Shown: piece after piece, positions 33,181 through 41,478 of the stretch
Layout of the letters: every line of letters starts with the position of its first letter
Position numbering within the stretch: position 1 is the first letter of the stretch
NCBI GenBank assembly: GCA_035531755.1
Contig: DATKSK010000021.1
Span: forward strand, 1 to 46,002
Length of the DNA: 46,002 bases
Direction of reading: 5' to 3'
Source of the DNA: Acidimicrobiales bacterium
Lineage (GTDB): Bacteria > Actinomycetota > Acidimicrobiia > Acidimicrobiales > UBA8190
Notes under the pieces: model-generated
The model's input: the letters and a program-made list of their open reading frames with translations, nothing else
Database searches by the model: none
What the model was told of the DNA's origin: nothing
Position numbers and translations under genes: made by a program

Positions 33181-34787
33181 GAGGACACCTCCATGGTCGT
33201 GAGGGTGGCTTCGGGCGTTTCGGGCGGGGTCGGACCGAGGACGACCGGTGCGAGGAGCAGGTCGTCGGCGTCGATGCCAGCAGTGGCGAGGCGGGTGCCG
33301 GTGGGGATGGCCACGACGACCGCAGTGTCGCGCTCGGCCCCGGCGAAGGGCGTGGCGATGTGTTCGTGGGCCACGTGGCAGACCGCGGCCACCAGGCCGG
33401 ACCGATCGAGGGGTGAGCCCTGGACGTCGAGGTGCTCTTCGGCGACCGACAGCGCGCGCTCGATGAGCGTGCCGAGCCGAGTGGGCGCGGTGAGCGAGGC
33501 GATGAGCGCGTCGGCCAGGCCCCAGTACGGCTCCCACCAGACGATGGCGGCGGTCTCGGCGAAGGTGGGATCGGGCAGCGGTTCCCCCGTCGCCGGATCA
33601 CGCGGCGCCTCGAAGAGCTCGTCGAGGAGGACGGCACCCGAGGCGAGCGCGGGCTGGTGCAGCCCCCCGACGCGCGCCAGGAGCCCCTCGCACCACGGGG
33701 CGACCCGCCGAGTGGGGGCGCCGAGCGCGGGCAGGACCAGGTCCGCTTCGACCTCGGCGCGCTGGCAGCTCCCCGGGGAGCGGGCGAATCGCTCGTCCTG
33801 GGCGCGGCGCAGCTCTCCCCGGGCACGCAGCAGGTGGCGCTGGAGCTCGCTGTGGCGCTGCCCACTTTCGCGCAGGAGGGTCACGAGCCGGTTCGCCGTC
33901 TGGCGCAGGGCTGTGTCCGTGGCGGCGGCGCGGTGCCCCTCGATGGCGGAGACCAGCGCCCGTTCGCTGGCGAGGCGCTCCTCGACGTGATCGAGGGCTC
34001 GGGCGAGGATGGCGGGGACCTCCTCGTCCCAGTCGAAGGCGTCGGGGTCCACGAGGGTATCGCGGACCACACCGCGGATGTACTCCATGTACTGGATGGT
34101 GACGTAGCGCTTCGTCTGGGCCACGGCGACGGCAGAGTCGAGCGCGCCGCGGCGCACCAGCTCCTGGATCTGGAAGTCCGACGCGATGGCCGCGCTCTCG
34201 GGGTCCATGTCGAGGGCGTTCACGAGCACGTTGACGGCCTGCGCGCTGGCACGCAGATGCGTCGTGTCGTCCGCGTTCCACTGCTCGTAGAGCAACTGGT
34301 AGCTGTGCACGCGCCGGACCGGGGCGTCGCCGGCGTGGTCGACGTAGGTGTACTCATGGGGGTCTTCGCCGACGAGGGCGCGAAGGACGCGGGCGGCCAC
34401 CGCGGCGTGCTGCTCGAGCGGCGCCCCCGGGCACTGGCGGGCAGCCTCGGATTCGAGGTACGTGCGCGCGTCGTCGTAGAGCATCCCGGCCGAGACCCCC
34501 ATGGCCAGGGCCACCTGGTCGATGACGGCAAGGCCCAGGCTCATGAGGTCGTAGTCGTCCCAGAACCCGCCCCCGTAGGACTCCTTGTTGCGGTCGAGGT
34601 CGTGGAGGGGGCGGGTTGCCGACACCGACTTCGTCCTCCGGACGACGGCGGTGTCGTCGGTGGGGATCCGCAACAGCGGCGAACCGAGAGGGTCGCCGAG
34701 GGCCGACACCTCGACACCGAGGTCTTCGCTGGCGGCGGCGTCCGTGGCGCGGCCCTCCTCCTGGTCCTGCGTGTCGCCTGCCCTCAT
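33177..34787 (-). CDS. JetA/MukF-like kleisin subunit
   Basis: 536 aa. The ATG at 34787 has GGAGGAG 5 nt upstream, which settles the start although the frame stays open further. The first 60 residues are polar. Residues 75-190 look like a winged-helix/helical N-domain (DYDLMSLGLAVIDQVALAMG; PVRRVHSYQLLYEQWN). Residues 200-350 are long helices, including DFQIQELVRRGALDSAVAVAQ. The C-terminal 150 residues are globular. This matches the build of MukF/JetA kleisins, which bridge the SMC heads. Assignment rests on gene order and architecture. It is the first gene of the four-gene operon, and its stop overlaps jetB. Confidence 0.7.
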   Translation of the reverse strand: MRAGDTQDQEEGRATDAAASEDLGVEVSALGDPLGSPLLRIPTDDTAVVRRTKSVSATRPLHDLDRNKESYGGGFWDDYDLMSLGLAVIDQVALAMGVSAGMLYDDARTYLESEAARQCPGAPLEQHAAVAARVLRALVGEDPHEYTYVDHAGDAPVRRVHSYQLLYEQWNADDTTHLRASAQAVNVLVNALDMDPESAAIASDFQIQELVRRGALDSAVAVAQTKRYVTIQYMEYIRGVVRDTLVDPDAFDWDEEVPAILARALDHVEERLASERALVSAIEGHRAAATDTALRQTANRLVTLLRESGQRHSELQRHLLRARGELRRAQDERFARSPGSCQRAEVEADLVLPALGAPTRRVAPWCEGLLARVGGLHQPALASGAVLLDELFEAPRDPATGEPLPDPTFAETAAIVWWEPYWGLADALIASLTAPTRLGTLIERALSVAEEHLDVQGSPLDRSGLVAAVCHVAHEHIATPFAGAERDTAVVVAIPTGTRLATAGIDADDLLLAPVVLGPTPPETPEATLTTMEVSS

Positions 34788-34998
34788 CGTCGCTCCTCCG
34801 CCCACCGGCACCAGCGGGCGCGCGGCGTCGCTGGACCACGCCCCAGTGTGCCAGGGCGCTGTGTCGCCGCAGTCGGGGCCGGGCGTGCCGGCGTTGCACC
34901 CCGACCCGTCGAGTGGCCGGTGTGGCGGTTGGGGCCGACCACGGATATGACCTCTCCGATGCCCACGGCGATCGGGGGCAGCCACGTCACTTCGACCG

Positions 34999-35014
34999 GG
35001 ACCTTCGAGGGTCC
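34999..35014. promoter_or_regulatory. Operator-like near-palindrome upstream of the jet operon
   Basis: GGACCTTCGAGGGTCC is a 16-bp inverted repeat with one mismatched pair, 212 bp before the JetA-like start. It may bind a dimeric regulator. Function inferred. Confidence 0.35.
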
Positions 35015-35124
35015 GCCTCGGGGCCCGTGCCCGGGTGCAAGGCGTGCAAGTCGGCCTGGCGGCCCCTGCCCTCCCTCTTCATCGTGTCGGTGACGGTCCA
35101 CGGCGTGACCTGCTCGACGTCCTC

Positions 35125-35168
35125 ATCATGCGGTGTTGACCTCACCATCATGCGGTGTTGACCTCACC
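35125..35168. repeat. Perfect tandem duplication of a 22-bp unit
   Basis: Two identical 22-bp units, 35125-35146 and 35147-35168, each beginning ATCATGCGGTG and ending TTGACCTCACC, lie 4 nt from the stop of the PH/SHOCT gene. Each contains GGTG and CACC as short inverted arms. It could be a paired binding site, a recombination scar or chance slippage. Confidence 0.9.
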
Positions 35169-35172
35169 GTCG

Positions 35173-35874
35173 TCAGAGCCGGTCGAGCAGCTCCGCCTTC
35201 TTGGTGGCGAACTCGGCGTCGGTCACGATGCCCCGACGCCGCAGCTCGTCGAGCTCCACCAGCAGGTCGGCGATCGACGCCTCGCCCCGAACGGGCGCGA
35301 CTCGCGTCGTGCCCGAAGGCGGCGTGTCTCCCGACCCGGGGCCGGCGTCGTCCCACGTCCGGCGCGTGGTGCCGGCCGGGGTCGGCCCGGGCCGGCGGTG
35401 GACGGCGTCGATCTGCTCGGTGATGACCGCCTGCACCGCCGCGGGCCGCGGCACGTGGTCGAAGACGATCACGCCCGTCTCCCCGCCCATCTCCACCAGG
35501 AGCTCGCCGCTGCGGAACAGCCTGGCGGCGATCGACTGGTGGTACGAGAGCTGGTTCACCCGCTCGAGCCGCAGCTCGAGCCCGTTGCGCGAGAGGACGC
35601 CCGAGCGCTGCACGATCCGGCTCGTGGTGACGACCAGATTGGTGGCGAACCAGCGCACGAGCCGCCCCGCCAGCCACAGCGCCGACACCGACACCGACAC
35701 CAGGAGCAGGTACAGCACCCCCACCGGGGCGTGCGGGAAGGAGGCCACGACCGCGATGGCGAGGACCACGACGGCGACGGCGACGACCAGCGGCCAGCCC
35801 AGGAACGCCCAGTGCGGCCGGAGCTCGACGATCACGTCTTCGTCGTCGGTGAGCAGCCGGCGGGGAAATGGCAT
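35173..35874 (-). CDS. PH-domain (bPH2/DUF304) and SHOCT-domain membrane protein
   Basis: 233 aa. Two hydrophobic helices lie at about 23-46 and 50-71. A bacterial PH-type domain follows (about 75-155), with LVVTTSRIVQRSGVLSRN, then ELRLERVNQLSYHQSIAARLFRSG. A Pro/Thr/Gly-rich linker leads to a SHOCT motif in the last 33 residues (LLVELDELRRRGIVTDAEF). Such proteins sit in the membrane, and their function is mostly unknown. The ATG is 8 nt after TACGCT, a probable near-leaderless start. It is upstream of, and co-oriented with, the jet operon, but the 385-nt gap suggests separate transcription. Confidence 0.88.
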   Translation of the reverse strand: MPFPRRLLTDDEDVIVELRPHWAFLGWPLVVAVAVVVLAIAVVASFPHAPVGVLYLLLVSVSVSALWLAGRLVRWFATNLVVTTSRIVQRSGVLSRNGLELRLERVNQLSYHQSIAARLFRSGELLVEMGGETGVIVFDHVPRPAAVQAVITEQIDAVHRRPGPTPAGTTRRTWDDAGPGSGDTPPSGTTRVAPVRGEASIADLLVELDELRRRGIVTDAEFATKKAELLDRL

Positions 35875-35882
35875 GCCCGCCC

Positions 35883-35888
35883 AGCGTA
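35883..35888 (-). promoter_or_regulatory. -10 element of the PH/SHOCT gene
   Basis: TACGCT on the minus strand lies 8 nt before the ATG, with no ribosome binding site. Confidence 0.4.
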
Positions 35889-35919
35889 TCCCCGTGCCTG
35901 GGAAGACAGCGGGAATCCC

Positions 35920-35957
35920 GGGCGCCGGCGGCCCGACGGTGCATCGGCGCGGCGCCC
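35920..35957 (-). terminator. GC-rich inverted repeat after ddl
   Basis: GGGCGCCG (35920-35927) pairs exactly with CGGCGCCC (35950-35957). It lies 17-54 nt beyond the ddl stop on the minus strand. Further GGCGCC copies nearby give alternative folds. Likely terminator of the hydrolase-murF-ddl operon. Confidence 0.35.
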
Positions 35958-35973
35958 TGTAGGCGGCGCCCGC

Positions 35974-37098
35974 TCAGGCGAGCTTGCCCGCGATGCCCCC
36001 GGCGCTGCGCAGGACGGTGCCGTCGGCGCCCGCCGCGGAGTGGTGCACCGCCGGGCGCTCGAGGGCCTCGGTGATCAGCGCGTCGAGGAGCCCGAGGAAC
36101 GGCACCGGCGGGTCGACCCACAGGTAGCGCGCCAGGGAACCGGGGATCGTGTTGACCTCGTTGACGAACAGCGTGTCGCCGTCCGACAGGAAGTCGATGC
36201 GCGCCACACCGCGCACGTCGGTGAGCGCCATCACGCGCCGCGCCACGTCGTGCAGCGCCGACACCAGCGGCCCGGGCACGTCGGCCGGGACCTGGCGCGG
36301 CGCGCTGGCCATCCCCTCGCCGCCCACGTACTTGTCGGCGTAGCCGAGGATCTCCGACGCCGGGGTCGTGCGCAGCGGCCGCTCCACCGCTGACAGGGCG
36401 GGCCGGGGCCAGGCCCGCACGGCCAGGTTGAGGTCGAAGAGGTCCGGGCGGTACGGCTCGACCACGGCCCCCCGACGCAGGTGGGGGTTGGCGCCGAGAC
36501 GGCCGACGGCCGTCCCCAGGTCCTCGACGACCTCGATGCCGATCGACGACCCGCCGTAGCGCGGCTTCAGGATGTAGGGCCCGGGGAAGCCGACATCAGC
36601 GCCGTCGGCCCCCAGCAGCGCGCGCGGGAGCGCCGGCAGGCCGGCGGCCCCCACGACGCCGGCGAACGCCAGCTTGTCCATGCCCAGTGCGGCGGCGGCC
36701 ACCCCCGGGCCCGTGTAGGCCAGACCCGCCAGGTCGAGGGCGGCCTGGAGCGACCCGTCTTCGCCCGGGCCGCCGTGGCAGCAGTTGACCACCACGTCCA
36801 CCATCAGGGGCCGGGGCCGGCCCAACCGGCCGCCCGCCGGCACGAAGCCCGCACCTTCCCCCCCGGCCACCAGGCGCAGGCCCTCGGCGGCGCGGGGGAC
36901 GCCCTCCACGAAGTCGACGGCTTCGAGCCCGGCGTCGACGCGGAACCACTCCCCCGTCTTCGTCCAGTACAGGCCGGTGACGTCGCGCCCGGCGCCGGCG
37001 AGCTCGTGCGCCGCCTGCAGCCCCGTCAGGATGCTCACGTCGTGTTCGGGCGACGGTCCCCCGAAGGCGACGGCGGCGTGGGCGGTGGTGGCGTTCAA
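35974..37098 (-). CDS. ddl: D-alanine--D-alanine ligase
   Basis: ATP-grasp ligase that makes the D-Ala-D-Ala dipeptide for peptidoglycan. 374 aa from the TTG at 37098, which has GGGAG upstream and gives the family N-terminus (AHAAVAFGGPSPEHDVS). Motifs are HGGPGEDG near residue 108, ILKPRYGGSSIGIE near residue 178 and LFVNEVNTIPGS near residue 315. The tail after EALERP is not conserved. It follows the MurF-like gene by 61 nt. Making and then attaching D-Ala-D-Ala are consecutive steps, so joint expression makes sense. An in-frame GTG at 37137 is a less likely start. Confidence 0.93.
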   Translation of the reverse strand: MNATTAHAAVAFGGPSPEHDVSILTGLQAAHELAGAGRDVTGLYWTKTGEWFRVDAGLEAVDFVEGVPRAAEGLRLVAGGEGAGFVPAGGRLGRPRPLMVDVVVNCCHGGPGEDGSLQAALDLAGLAYTGPGVAAAALGMDKLAFAGVVGAAGLPALPRALLGADGADVGFPGPYILKPRYGGSSIGIEVVEDLGTAVGRLGANPHLRRGAVVEPYRPDLFDLNLAVRAWPRPALSAVERPLRTTPASEILGYADKYVGGEGMASAPRQVPADVPGPLVSALHDVARRVMALTDVRGVARIDFLSDGDTLFVNEVNTIPGSLARYLWVDPPVPFLGLLDALITEALERPAVHHSAAGADGTVLRSAGGIAGKLA

Positions 37099-37159
37099 CG
37101 GTCTGCTCCCGAGCTCGGTGAAATCGCGGGACGCCACGCGGGGGGCGGTCCGGGCGCGC

Positions 37160-38794
37160 TCAAGGGTAGTGGTCGGGCAGGTCGTTCTCGTACAGCACGA
37201 CGTCGCCCCGCCCGAGGTGGGCACGCACCCACCCGATGGCCTGGTCGCGCGTCCGGACCACCACCACCCGGGCGGGCCGGGAACCGGCGGGCTCGCCGAC
37301 CGCCGGGGCGCTCGTGCCGGAGGACGCCCGGGCGCCGCGCCGCAGCGCCCGGCGGTTGGTGCGGCCCACGACGACGAGATCGGTGGCGACACCGGCCGCC
37401 TCCCGCGCGAAGCGGGCATTCTCCTCGGCCTGGCGGGCACCGAGCTCGACCATCCCGGGCGTGACCACGACGCGCCGCTGCGCGCCCTGTCCCAGACGCT
37501 CCAGCGCCTCCAGCGCCGCCCGGGCGCCGGCGGGGTTGGCGTTGTAGGTGTCGTCGAGCACGGCGAACCCCCCCGGGCTCACCGACGGCTCCAGCCGGTG
37601 CGGCGACGCCGGCAAGGTGGCCAGACGTCGGGCCACGTCGGCCGGGGGCACGCCGAGCTCGACGGCCACGGCGACGGCGGCCGCCAGGTTCCCCGGGCGC
37701 ACGTCCACCTCGACATCGCGGGCGATCTCCTCGCCCCGGACGTGCACGCGCCGCCCGCCGGGCCCCCCGGTCACCGCCACGTCGGCCCCGGGATCGCGCC
37801 CCGAGGCGCGCCACACGGTCGTGCCCCCGGCGGCGGTGGCGTCGGCCAGCGCCGCGAGTCGCGGGTCGTCGACGACGAGCACGGCGCAGCGCGCGCCCGC
37901 CAGGATCTCGGCCTTCGCCCCCAGGACGCGCTCCTCGGATCGGAATCGCTCCAGGTGGACGGGGCCGATCGCGGTGATCACGGCCACCTCGGGCCGGACC
38001 CACGTGCACAGCTCGGCGATCTCACCGGGTCCGTACGTCCCCATCTCGGCCACGAACACCTCGGTGCCGTCGGCGAGGTGCTCGTTGACGGCCCGGGCCA
38101 GCCCGGCCCGGTTGTTGAAGCTGGCGGGGCTGGCGACGACCGTCATGGCGCCCCCGACCAGGTGGGCGACGTACCCCTTGGTGCTCGTCTTGCCGTAGGA
38201 GCCGGTGATGGCCACCACCCGGGGTGCGACCCGGCGAAGGCGCGCCGCGGCCCGCGCCACGTGGGCCCCGGCCAGGCGCCGTTCGAGTGGTGCCACGAGG
38301 GCGCAGGCCAGGTCGACGAGGGCCGGGGCGGCCAGCGCGGCGGCCGCCGCGCCGACGGGGCCCTGCCCGGCGAGGGTGGCCACGGTGACGGCGGCGGCCT
38401 CGAGGACGATCCACACCACGGCGAGCGTCCGCAGGCGACGTGTCCACGCCAACGGTGCGGTGCGGCCCCGCAGGCCCAGGCCGACCGGGCCCACGGCGAC
38501 CACCACGGCGGTGGCGAGGGCGGTGACCGGCCACCGCGACGCCAGCACCACGCCGGTGACCGCCACCGCCAGCCCGAGCGTGTTGACGGGAACGACGGCC
38601 CCCCACCGGACGGCGAAGCGCGACGCCGAGTCGGCGAGATAGTGCTCCCGCTGCGCCACCCGCAGCCACCGGACCCCGGAGAGCAGGATCGACAGCCCGC
38701 AGGCGGCCACGACCACCGAGCGCAGCACGTGGCCGTCGCCGCCGAAGGACGCCCCCAGGACGACTCCGGCCGCGCCCGGTGCCGGAGCGGTCAC
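37160..38794 (-). CDS. murF: MurF-like Mur ligase with an N-terminal membrane domain
   Basis: 544 aa. The first 175 residues hold about four to five hydrophobic helices (about 22-44, 65-85, 88-108, 122-141, 146-170), which ordinary MurF lacks. A Mur ligase follows: P-loop ITGSYGKTSTK (196-206), FNNRAGLA, EMGTYGPGEIAELC and LDDTYNANP, which is MurF-like. Expected reaction: joining D-Ala-D-Ala to the UDP-MurNAc-tripeptide, at the membrane. The GTG at 38794 overlaps the hydrolase stop in GTGA, and ddl follows. The membrane domain might instead mean a relative acting on a lipid-linked substrate. Confidence 0.88.
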   Translation of the reverse strand: MTAPAPGAAGVVLGASFGGDGHVLRSVVVAACGLSILLSGVRWLRVAQREHYLADSASRFAVRWGAVVPVNTLGLAVAVTGVVLASRWPVTALATAVVVAVGPVGLGLRGRTAPLAWTRRLRTLAVVWIVLEAAAVTVATLAGQGPVGAAAAALAAPALVDLACALVAPLERRLAGAHVARAAARLRRVAPRVVAITGSYGKTSTKGYVAHLVGGAMTVVASPASFNNRAGLARAVNEHLADGTEVFVAEMGTYGPGEIAELCTWVRPEVAVITAIGPVHLERFRSEERVLGAKAEILAGARCAVLVVDDPRLAALADATAAGGTTVWRASGRDPGADVAVTGGPGGRRVHVRGEEIARDVEVDVRPGNLAAAVAVAVELGVPPADVARRLATLPASPHRLEPSVSPGGFAVLDDTYNANPAGARAALEALERLGQGAQRRVVVTPGMVELGARQAEENARFAREAAGVATDLVVVGRTNRRALRRGARASSGTSAPAVGEPAGSRPARVVVVRTRDQAIGWVRAHLGRGDVVLYENDLPDHYP

Positions 38795-39615
38795 GTCCGT
38801 CGGGCGAGCGCCCGCTCGACGGCGGCGCGCAGCTCGCCAGGGGCGGTGAGCGGCGTGAGGTGACCCGCCCCCGGGCACACGGTGAGGCGGGCGTCGGGCA
38901 GCGCGTCGACGATGGCGCGCGCCACCGACAGGGGTGCCTCGGCGTCGTCGTCCCCCCACACGAGCTCCACCGGGCAGCGCACCGCCGCCAAGGCGTCGTC
39001 GTAGCGCTCGTTCACCAGTCGCACGAGGATGTCGCGGATCACACCCTCGGCGGCGCGGTAGTCGGCCGAGCCGTGCCGACGCCGGGCGCGCTCCATGCGG
39101 GCGTCGCCGACGAGATGTGCCCGGTGCATGGCACGGGCCACCCGGAACACCACCGGAGGACGCCGGCGGCCGCCACGCGCGACCAGCGGCGCGCCACTGA
39201 GCACGAGCGCCCCGACCAGCTCAGGCCGCGCCGCCGCCAGCCGGACGGCGATGCGCCCTCCGAGCGAGTGCCCGACCACGACGACGCGTCGGGCGCCCCC
39301 CTCGCCACCGCCCCCCTCGCCACCGCGCTCCTCTCGGGCGCCCCCCTCGCCACCGCGCTGCGGGGGCGCGTCGAAGAGCCGTGCCACCGCGGCGGCGTAG
39401 TCCACCGATCCCCAGGCGACGGCGGGGGCCGGGGTGGCGCCGAACCCGGGCAGGTCGGGCGCCAGGGTCGGGAGCGGGCCCTCCGGCCACGCCGGCCCCA
39501 CCGACCCGGCGAAGTCGGCGTGGGTCCGCCGCCAACCGTGCAGGACGAGCACCGACGGCGGCCCGTCTCCCCAGGTCTCGCCATACATCGCCCCACCGCC
39601 GAGCGACCGCAGCAC
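38791..39615 (-). CDS. Alpha/beta hydrolase with Gly/Glu/Arg-rich insertion
   Basis: 274-aa alpha/beta hydrolase: VLVLHGWRRTHADF (oxyanion region), nucleophile in VVVGHSLGG, acid in VWGDDDAEAPL and His in PGAGHLTPL. Between strands it carries a run of about 25 residues rich in Gly, Glu and Arg, coded by imperfect DNA repeats. I chose the GTG at 39615 because TAGCCT lies 7 nt before it, a leaderless layout, and the product starts MLRSLGGGAMYG. An ATG at 39588 is the alternative. It is coupled to murF by GTGA. It might trim or recycle a cell-wall or lipid precursor, but nothing in the sequence shows the substrate. Confidence 0.82.
   Translation of the reverse strand: MLRSLGGGAMYGETWGDGPPSVLVLHGWRRTHADFAGSVGPAWPEGPLPTLAPDLPGFGATPAPAVAWGSVDYAAAVARLFDAPPQRGGEGGAREERGGEGGGGEGGARRVVVVGHSLGGRIAVRLAAARPELVGALVLSGAPLVARGGRRRPPVVFRVARAMHRAHLVGDARMERARRRHGSADYRAAEGVIRDILVRLVNERYDDALAAVRCPVELVWGDDDAEAPLSVARAIVDALPDARLTVCPGAGHLTPLTAPGELRAAVERALARRT
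39289..39360. repeat. Imperfect GC-rich repeats inside the hydrolase gene
   Basis: CCCCCCTCGCCACCGC occurs three times (from about 39295, 39311 and 39340), twice preceded by TCGGGCG. They encode the Gly/Glu/Arg-rich insertion. In-frame expansion by slippage is likely. Confidence 0.75.
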
Positions 39616-39622
39616 CCGGGCG

Positions 39623-39686
39623 AGGCTAGTGCCGGTACCCGCCGCCCCCGCCCATCCCTCGCCCCGACACACCCCCCCGGTACGGT
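39623..39686. promoter_or_regulatory. Divergent leaderless promoters, hydrolase operon / UvrD-like gene
   Basis: TAGCCT on the minus strand (39628-39623) lies 7 nt before the GTG at 39615. TACGGT on the plus strand (39681-39686) lies 7 nt before the GTG at 39694. Neither gene has a Shine-Dalgarno at this start. Confidence 0.45.
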
Positions 39687-39693
39687 CGCCCCG

Positions 39694-41478
39694 GTGACAC
39701 GCTCCATGCCCCGCGAGCCCGACGTCCCCGGGCTCCTGGCGGGCCTCACGGAAGCCCAGCGACGGGCGGTGACGTGTGACGACCTGCCGCTGTGCGTCCT
39801 GGCGGGCGCGGGGTCGGGGAAGACCACCGTCCTGGCCCGGCGCGTCGCCCGGCGCGTCCTCGACGGGTCGGCGGCCGCCGAGCGCACCCTGGTGGTCACC
39901 TTCACCCGGAAGGCCGCGGGCGAGCTGCGCGACCGGCTCGGTCGCCTGGGGGTGCCGGGTCGGGTGTCGGCCGGGACCTTCCACGCCGTCGCCCTGGCCC
40001 AGTTGCGGCGCCACTGGGCGGACCGGGGCGTGCGGCCCGCGGTGCTGATCGACGATCCCTCCCGCCTCGTGCAGGCGGCGCTGGGCCCGGCCCCCGCCGG
40101 CACGGGGAATGTCGCCGCCGTGCTCGCCGAGCTGCACTGGGCCCAGGTGCGCATGCTCGGGCCGGACCGCTACGCGTCGGCGGCGGCGGCGGCCGGGCGG
40201 GCCGCGCCGCCGGGGCTGACCCACCACGAGGTCGCCGAGGCCTTCGACCGGTATGTCGTCGAGAAGGACAAACGGGGCGTCATCGACCTCGACGACCTCG
40301 TCACGCGGTGCGCGATCGTGCTCGAGGACGACCCCGAGGCCGCGGCCGCCCAGCGCTGGCGCATCCGCCACGTGTTCGTCGACGAATTCCAGGACGTCAA
40401 CCCGGCCCAGTGGCGACTGCTCATGGCCTGGCTCGGCGACGGGCGCGATCTGTTCGTGGTCGGCGACCCCCGCCAGGCCATCTACTCCTGGAACGGCGCC
40501 GACCCGACGCTGCTCGACCGCCTCCCCGTGCTCCTGGCGGGCACGGCGGTCCTGCACCTCGACGACAACCACCGGTCCACGCCCCAGGTGGTGTCCGCCG
40601 CCCGGGCCGTCCTCGGCGGCCACCCGGGCCGGGCGTCGCGGCCCGACGGTCCGTGGCCCGTGATCGAGGGCTTCGACGACGACGACAGCGAAGCCGCCGC
40701 CGTCGGGCGCTGGCTGCGCCGGACGCACCGGCCGGGGCATCCGTGGTCCCACCTGGCCGTGCTGGCACGGACGAACGCCCGCCTCGAGCCCGTCGCCCGG
40801 GCGCTGTCGGCGGCGGGGATCCCCGTCCGCCTCACCGGCTCCACGACGGCGACCAGGTGGCGCGGGGTGCTCGCCGAGCTCCGGCGGCTGCCCGACGGTC
40901 GCCCGTTGCGAAGCGCCCTCGCCGAGATGGTGATGAGCCGGGAGTCGCAGCGGCTCGACGATCCCGGGCGCCTCGGCGGCCCACCGGCCCCGACGGCACC
41001 GGGCGCCCTCCCGCCCGCCCTCGCCCGCCTGGCCGACGAGCACGCGCTCGAGTCCCCCGACGCCACCGTGGGCGAATTCCTCGAATGGCTCGCCGCCGGC
41101 GGCGAGGGCGAGGGGGCGCTCGACCCGGTCGACGGCGTCGAGCTGTCGACGTTCCACCGGGCCAAGGGGCTCGAGTGGCCGGCGGTCGCCGTGGTCGGCC
41201 TCGAGGACGGCATGGTCCCCATCGCGTACGCGGTCACGCCCGATGCGGAGGCCGAGGAGCGTCGCCTGTTGTACGTCGCGCTCACGCGGGCCGAGGACGA
41301 GCTGTGGTGTTCGTGGGCCCGCACCCGCCGGGCCGGGGACCGGACGTGGCGCTGCCGGCCGTCGCCGCTGCTGGCCGCGGTGGAGGAGGCGAGCAACGCC
41401 GATCGGCCGAGCGGCGACCCCCGCCTGCTGGCGTCCCGGGTGGCGTCGCTCCGGGCGCGGTTGCCCGACGCCGGCTGA
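39694..41478 (+). CDS. UvrD/PcrA-like superfamily 1 helicase
   Basis: 594-aa ATP-dependent 3'-5' DNA helicase of the UvrD family. Q-motif LTEAQRRAVTC, Walker A AGAGSGKTT (K43), motif Ia TFTRKAAGELRDRL, motif II VFVDEFQDVNPAQW, motif III GDPRQAIYSWNGA, motif V STFHRAKGLEWPAV and motif VI LLYVALTRAEDEL are all present. It is short compared with UvrD (about 700 aa): the 2B region is trimmed, and there is no HRDC or Tudor-like tail. The GTG lies 7 nt after TACGGT, so it is probably leaderless; an ATG at 39706 is the alternative. Role in repair or recombination by family. It is close to actinobacterial UvrD2 but lacks its HRDC. Confidence 0.88.
   Translation: MTRSMPREPDVPGLLAGLTEAQRRAVTCDDLPLCVLAGAGSGKTTVLARRVARRVLDGSAAAERTLVVTFTRKAAGELRDRLGRLGVPGRVSAGTFHAVALAQLRRHWADRGVRPAVLIDDPSRLVQAALGPAPAGTGNVAAVLAELHWAQVRMLGPDRYASAAAAAGRAAPPGLTHHEVAEAFDRYVVEKDKRGVIDLDDLVTRCAIVLEDDPEAAAAQRWRIRHVFVDEFQDVNPAQWRLLMAWLGDGRDLFVVGDPRQAIYSWNGADPTLLDRLPVLLAGTAVLHLDDNHRSTPQVVSAARAVLGGHPGRASRPDGPWPVIEGFDDDDSEAAAVGRWLRRTHRPGHPWSHLAVLARTNARLEPVARALSAAGIPVRLTGSTTATRWRGVLAELRRLPDGRPLRSALAEMVMSRESQRLDDPGRLGGPPAPTAPGALPPALARLADEHALESPDATVGEFLEWLAAGGEGEGALDPVDGVELSTFHRAKGLEWPAVAVVGLEDGMVPIAYAVTPDAEAEERRLLYVALTRAEDELWCSWARTRRAGDRTWRCRPSPLLAAVEEASNADRPSGDPRLLASRVASLRARLPDAG

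Larger units (their letters stand above)
34788..35172. other. 385-nt gene-free region upstream of the jet operon
   Basis: I see no convincing gene here. It holds the ribosome binding site of the JetA-like gene (next to 34788), the 16-bp near-palindrome at 34999-35014 and the duplicated 22-bp unit at 35125-35168. It should contain the jet operon promoter, but no clear -35/-10 pair stands out; TCATAT (34950-34945, minus strand) is a weak candidate. Confidence 0.7.

Noticed and set aside
34616-35161. Plus-strand frame ending near a CxxC motif in the region before the jet operon
   Set aside because: No ribosome binding site and no family resemblance. Most of it overlaps the JetA-like gene on the other strand.
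35126-36121. 331-codon minus-strand frame over the PH/SHOCT gene
   Set aside because: Out of frame with the clear PH and SHOCT domains. The product is Arg/Ala/Gly-rich without motifs.
35974-37098. VanA-type D-Ala-D-Lac ligase
   Set aside because: No vanH or vanX is nearby, and it is paired with a MurF-like gene. An ordinary Ddl explains the motifs.
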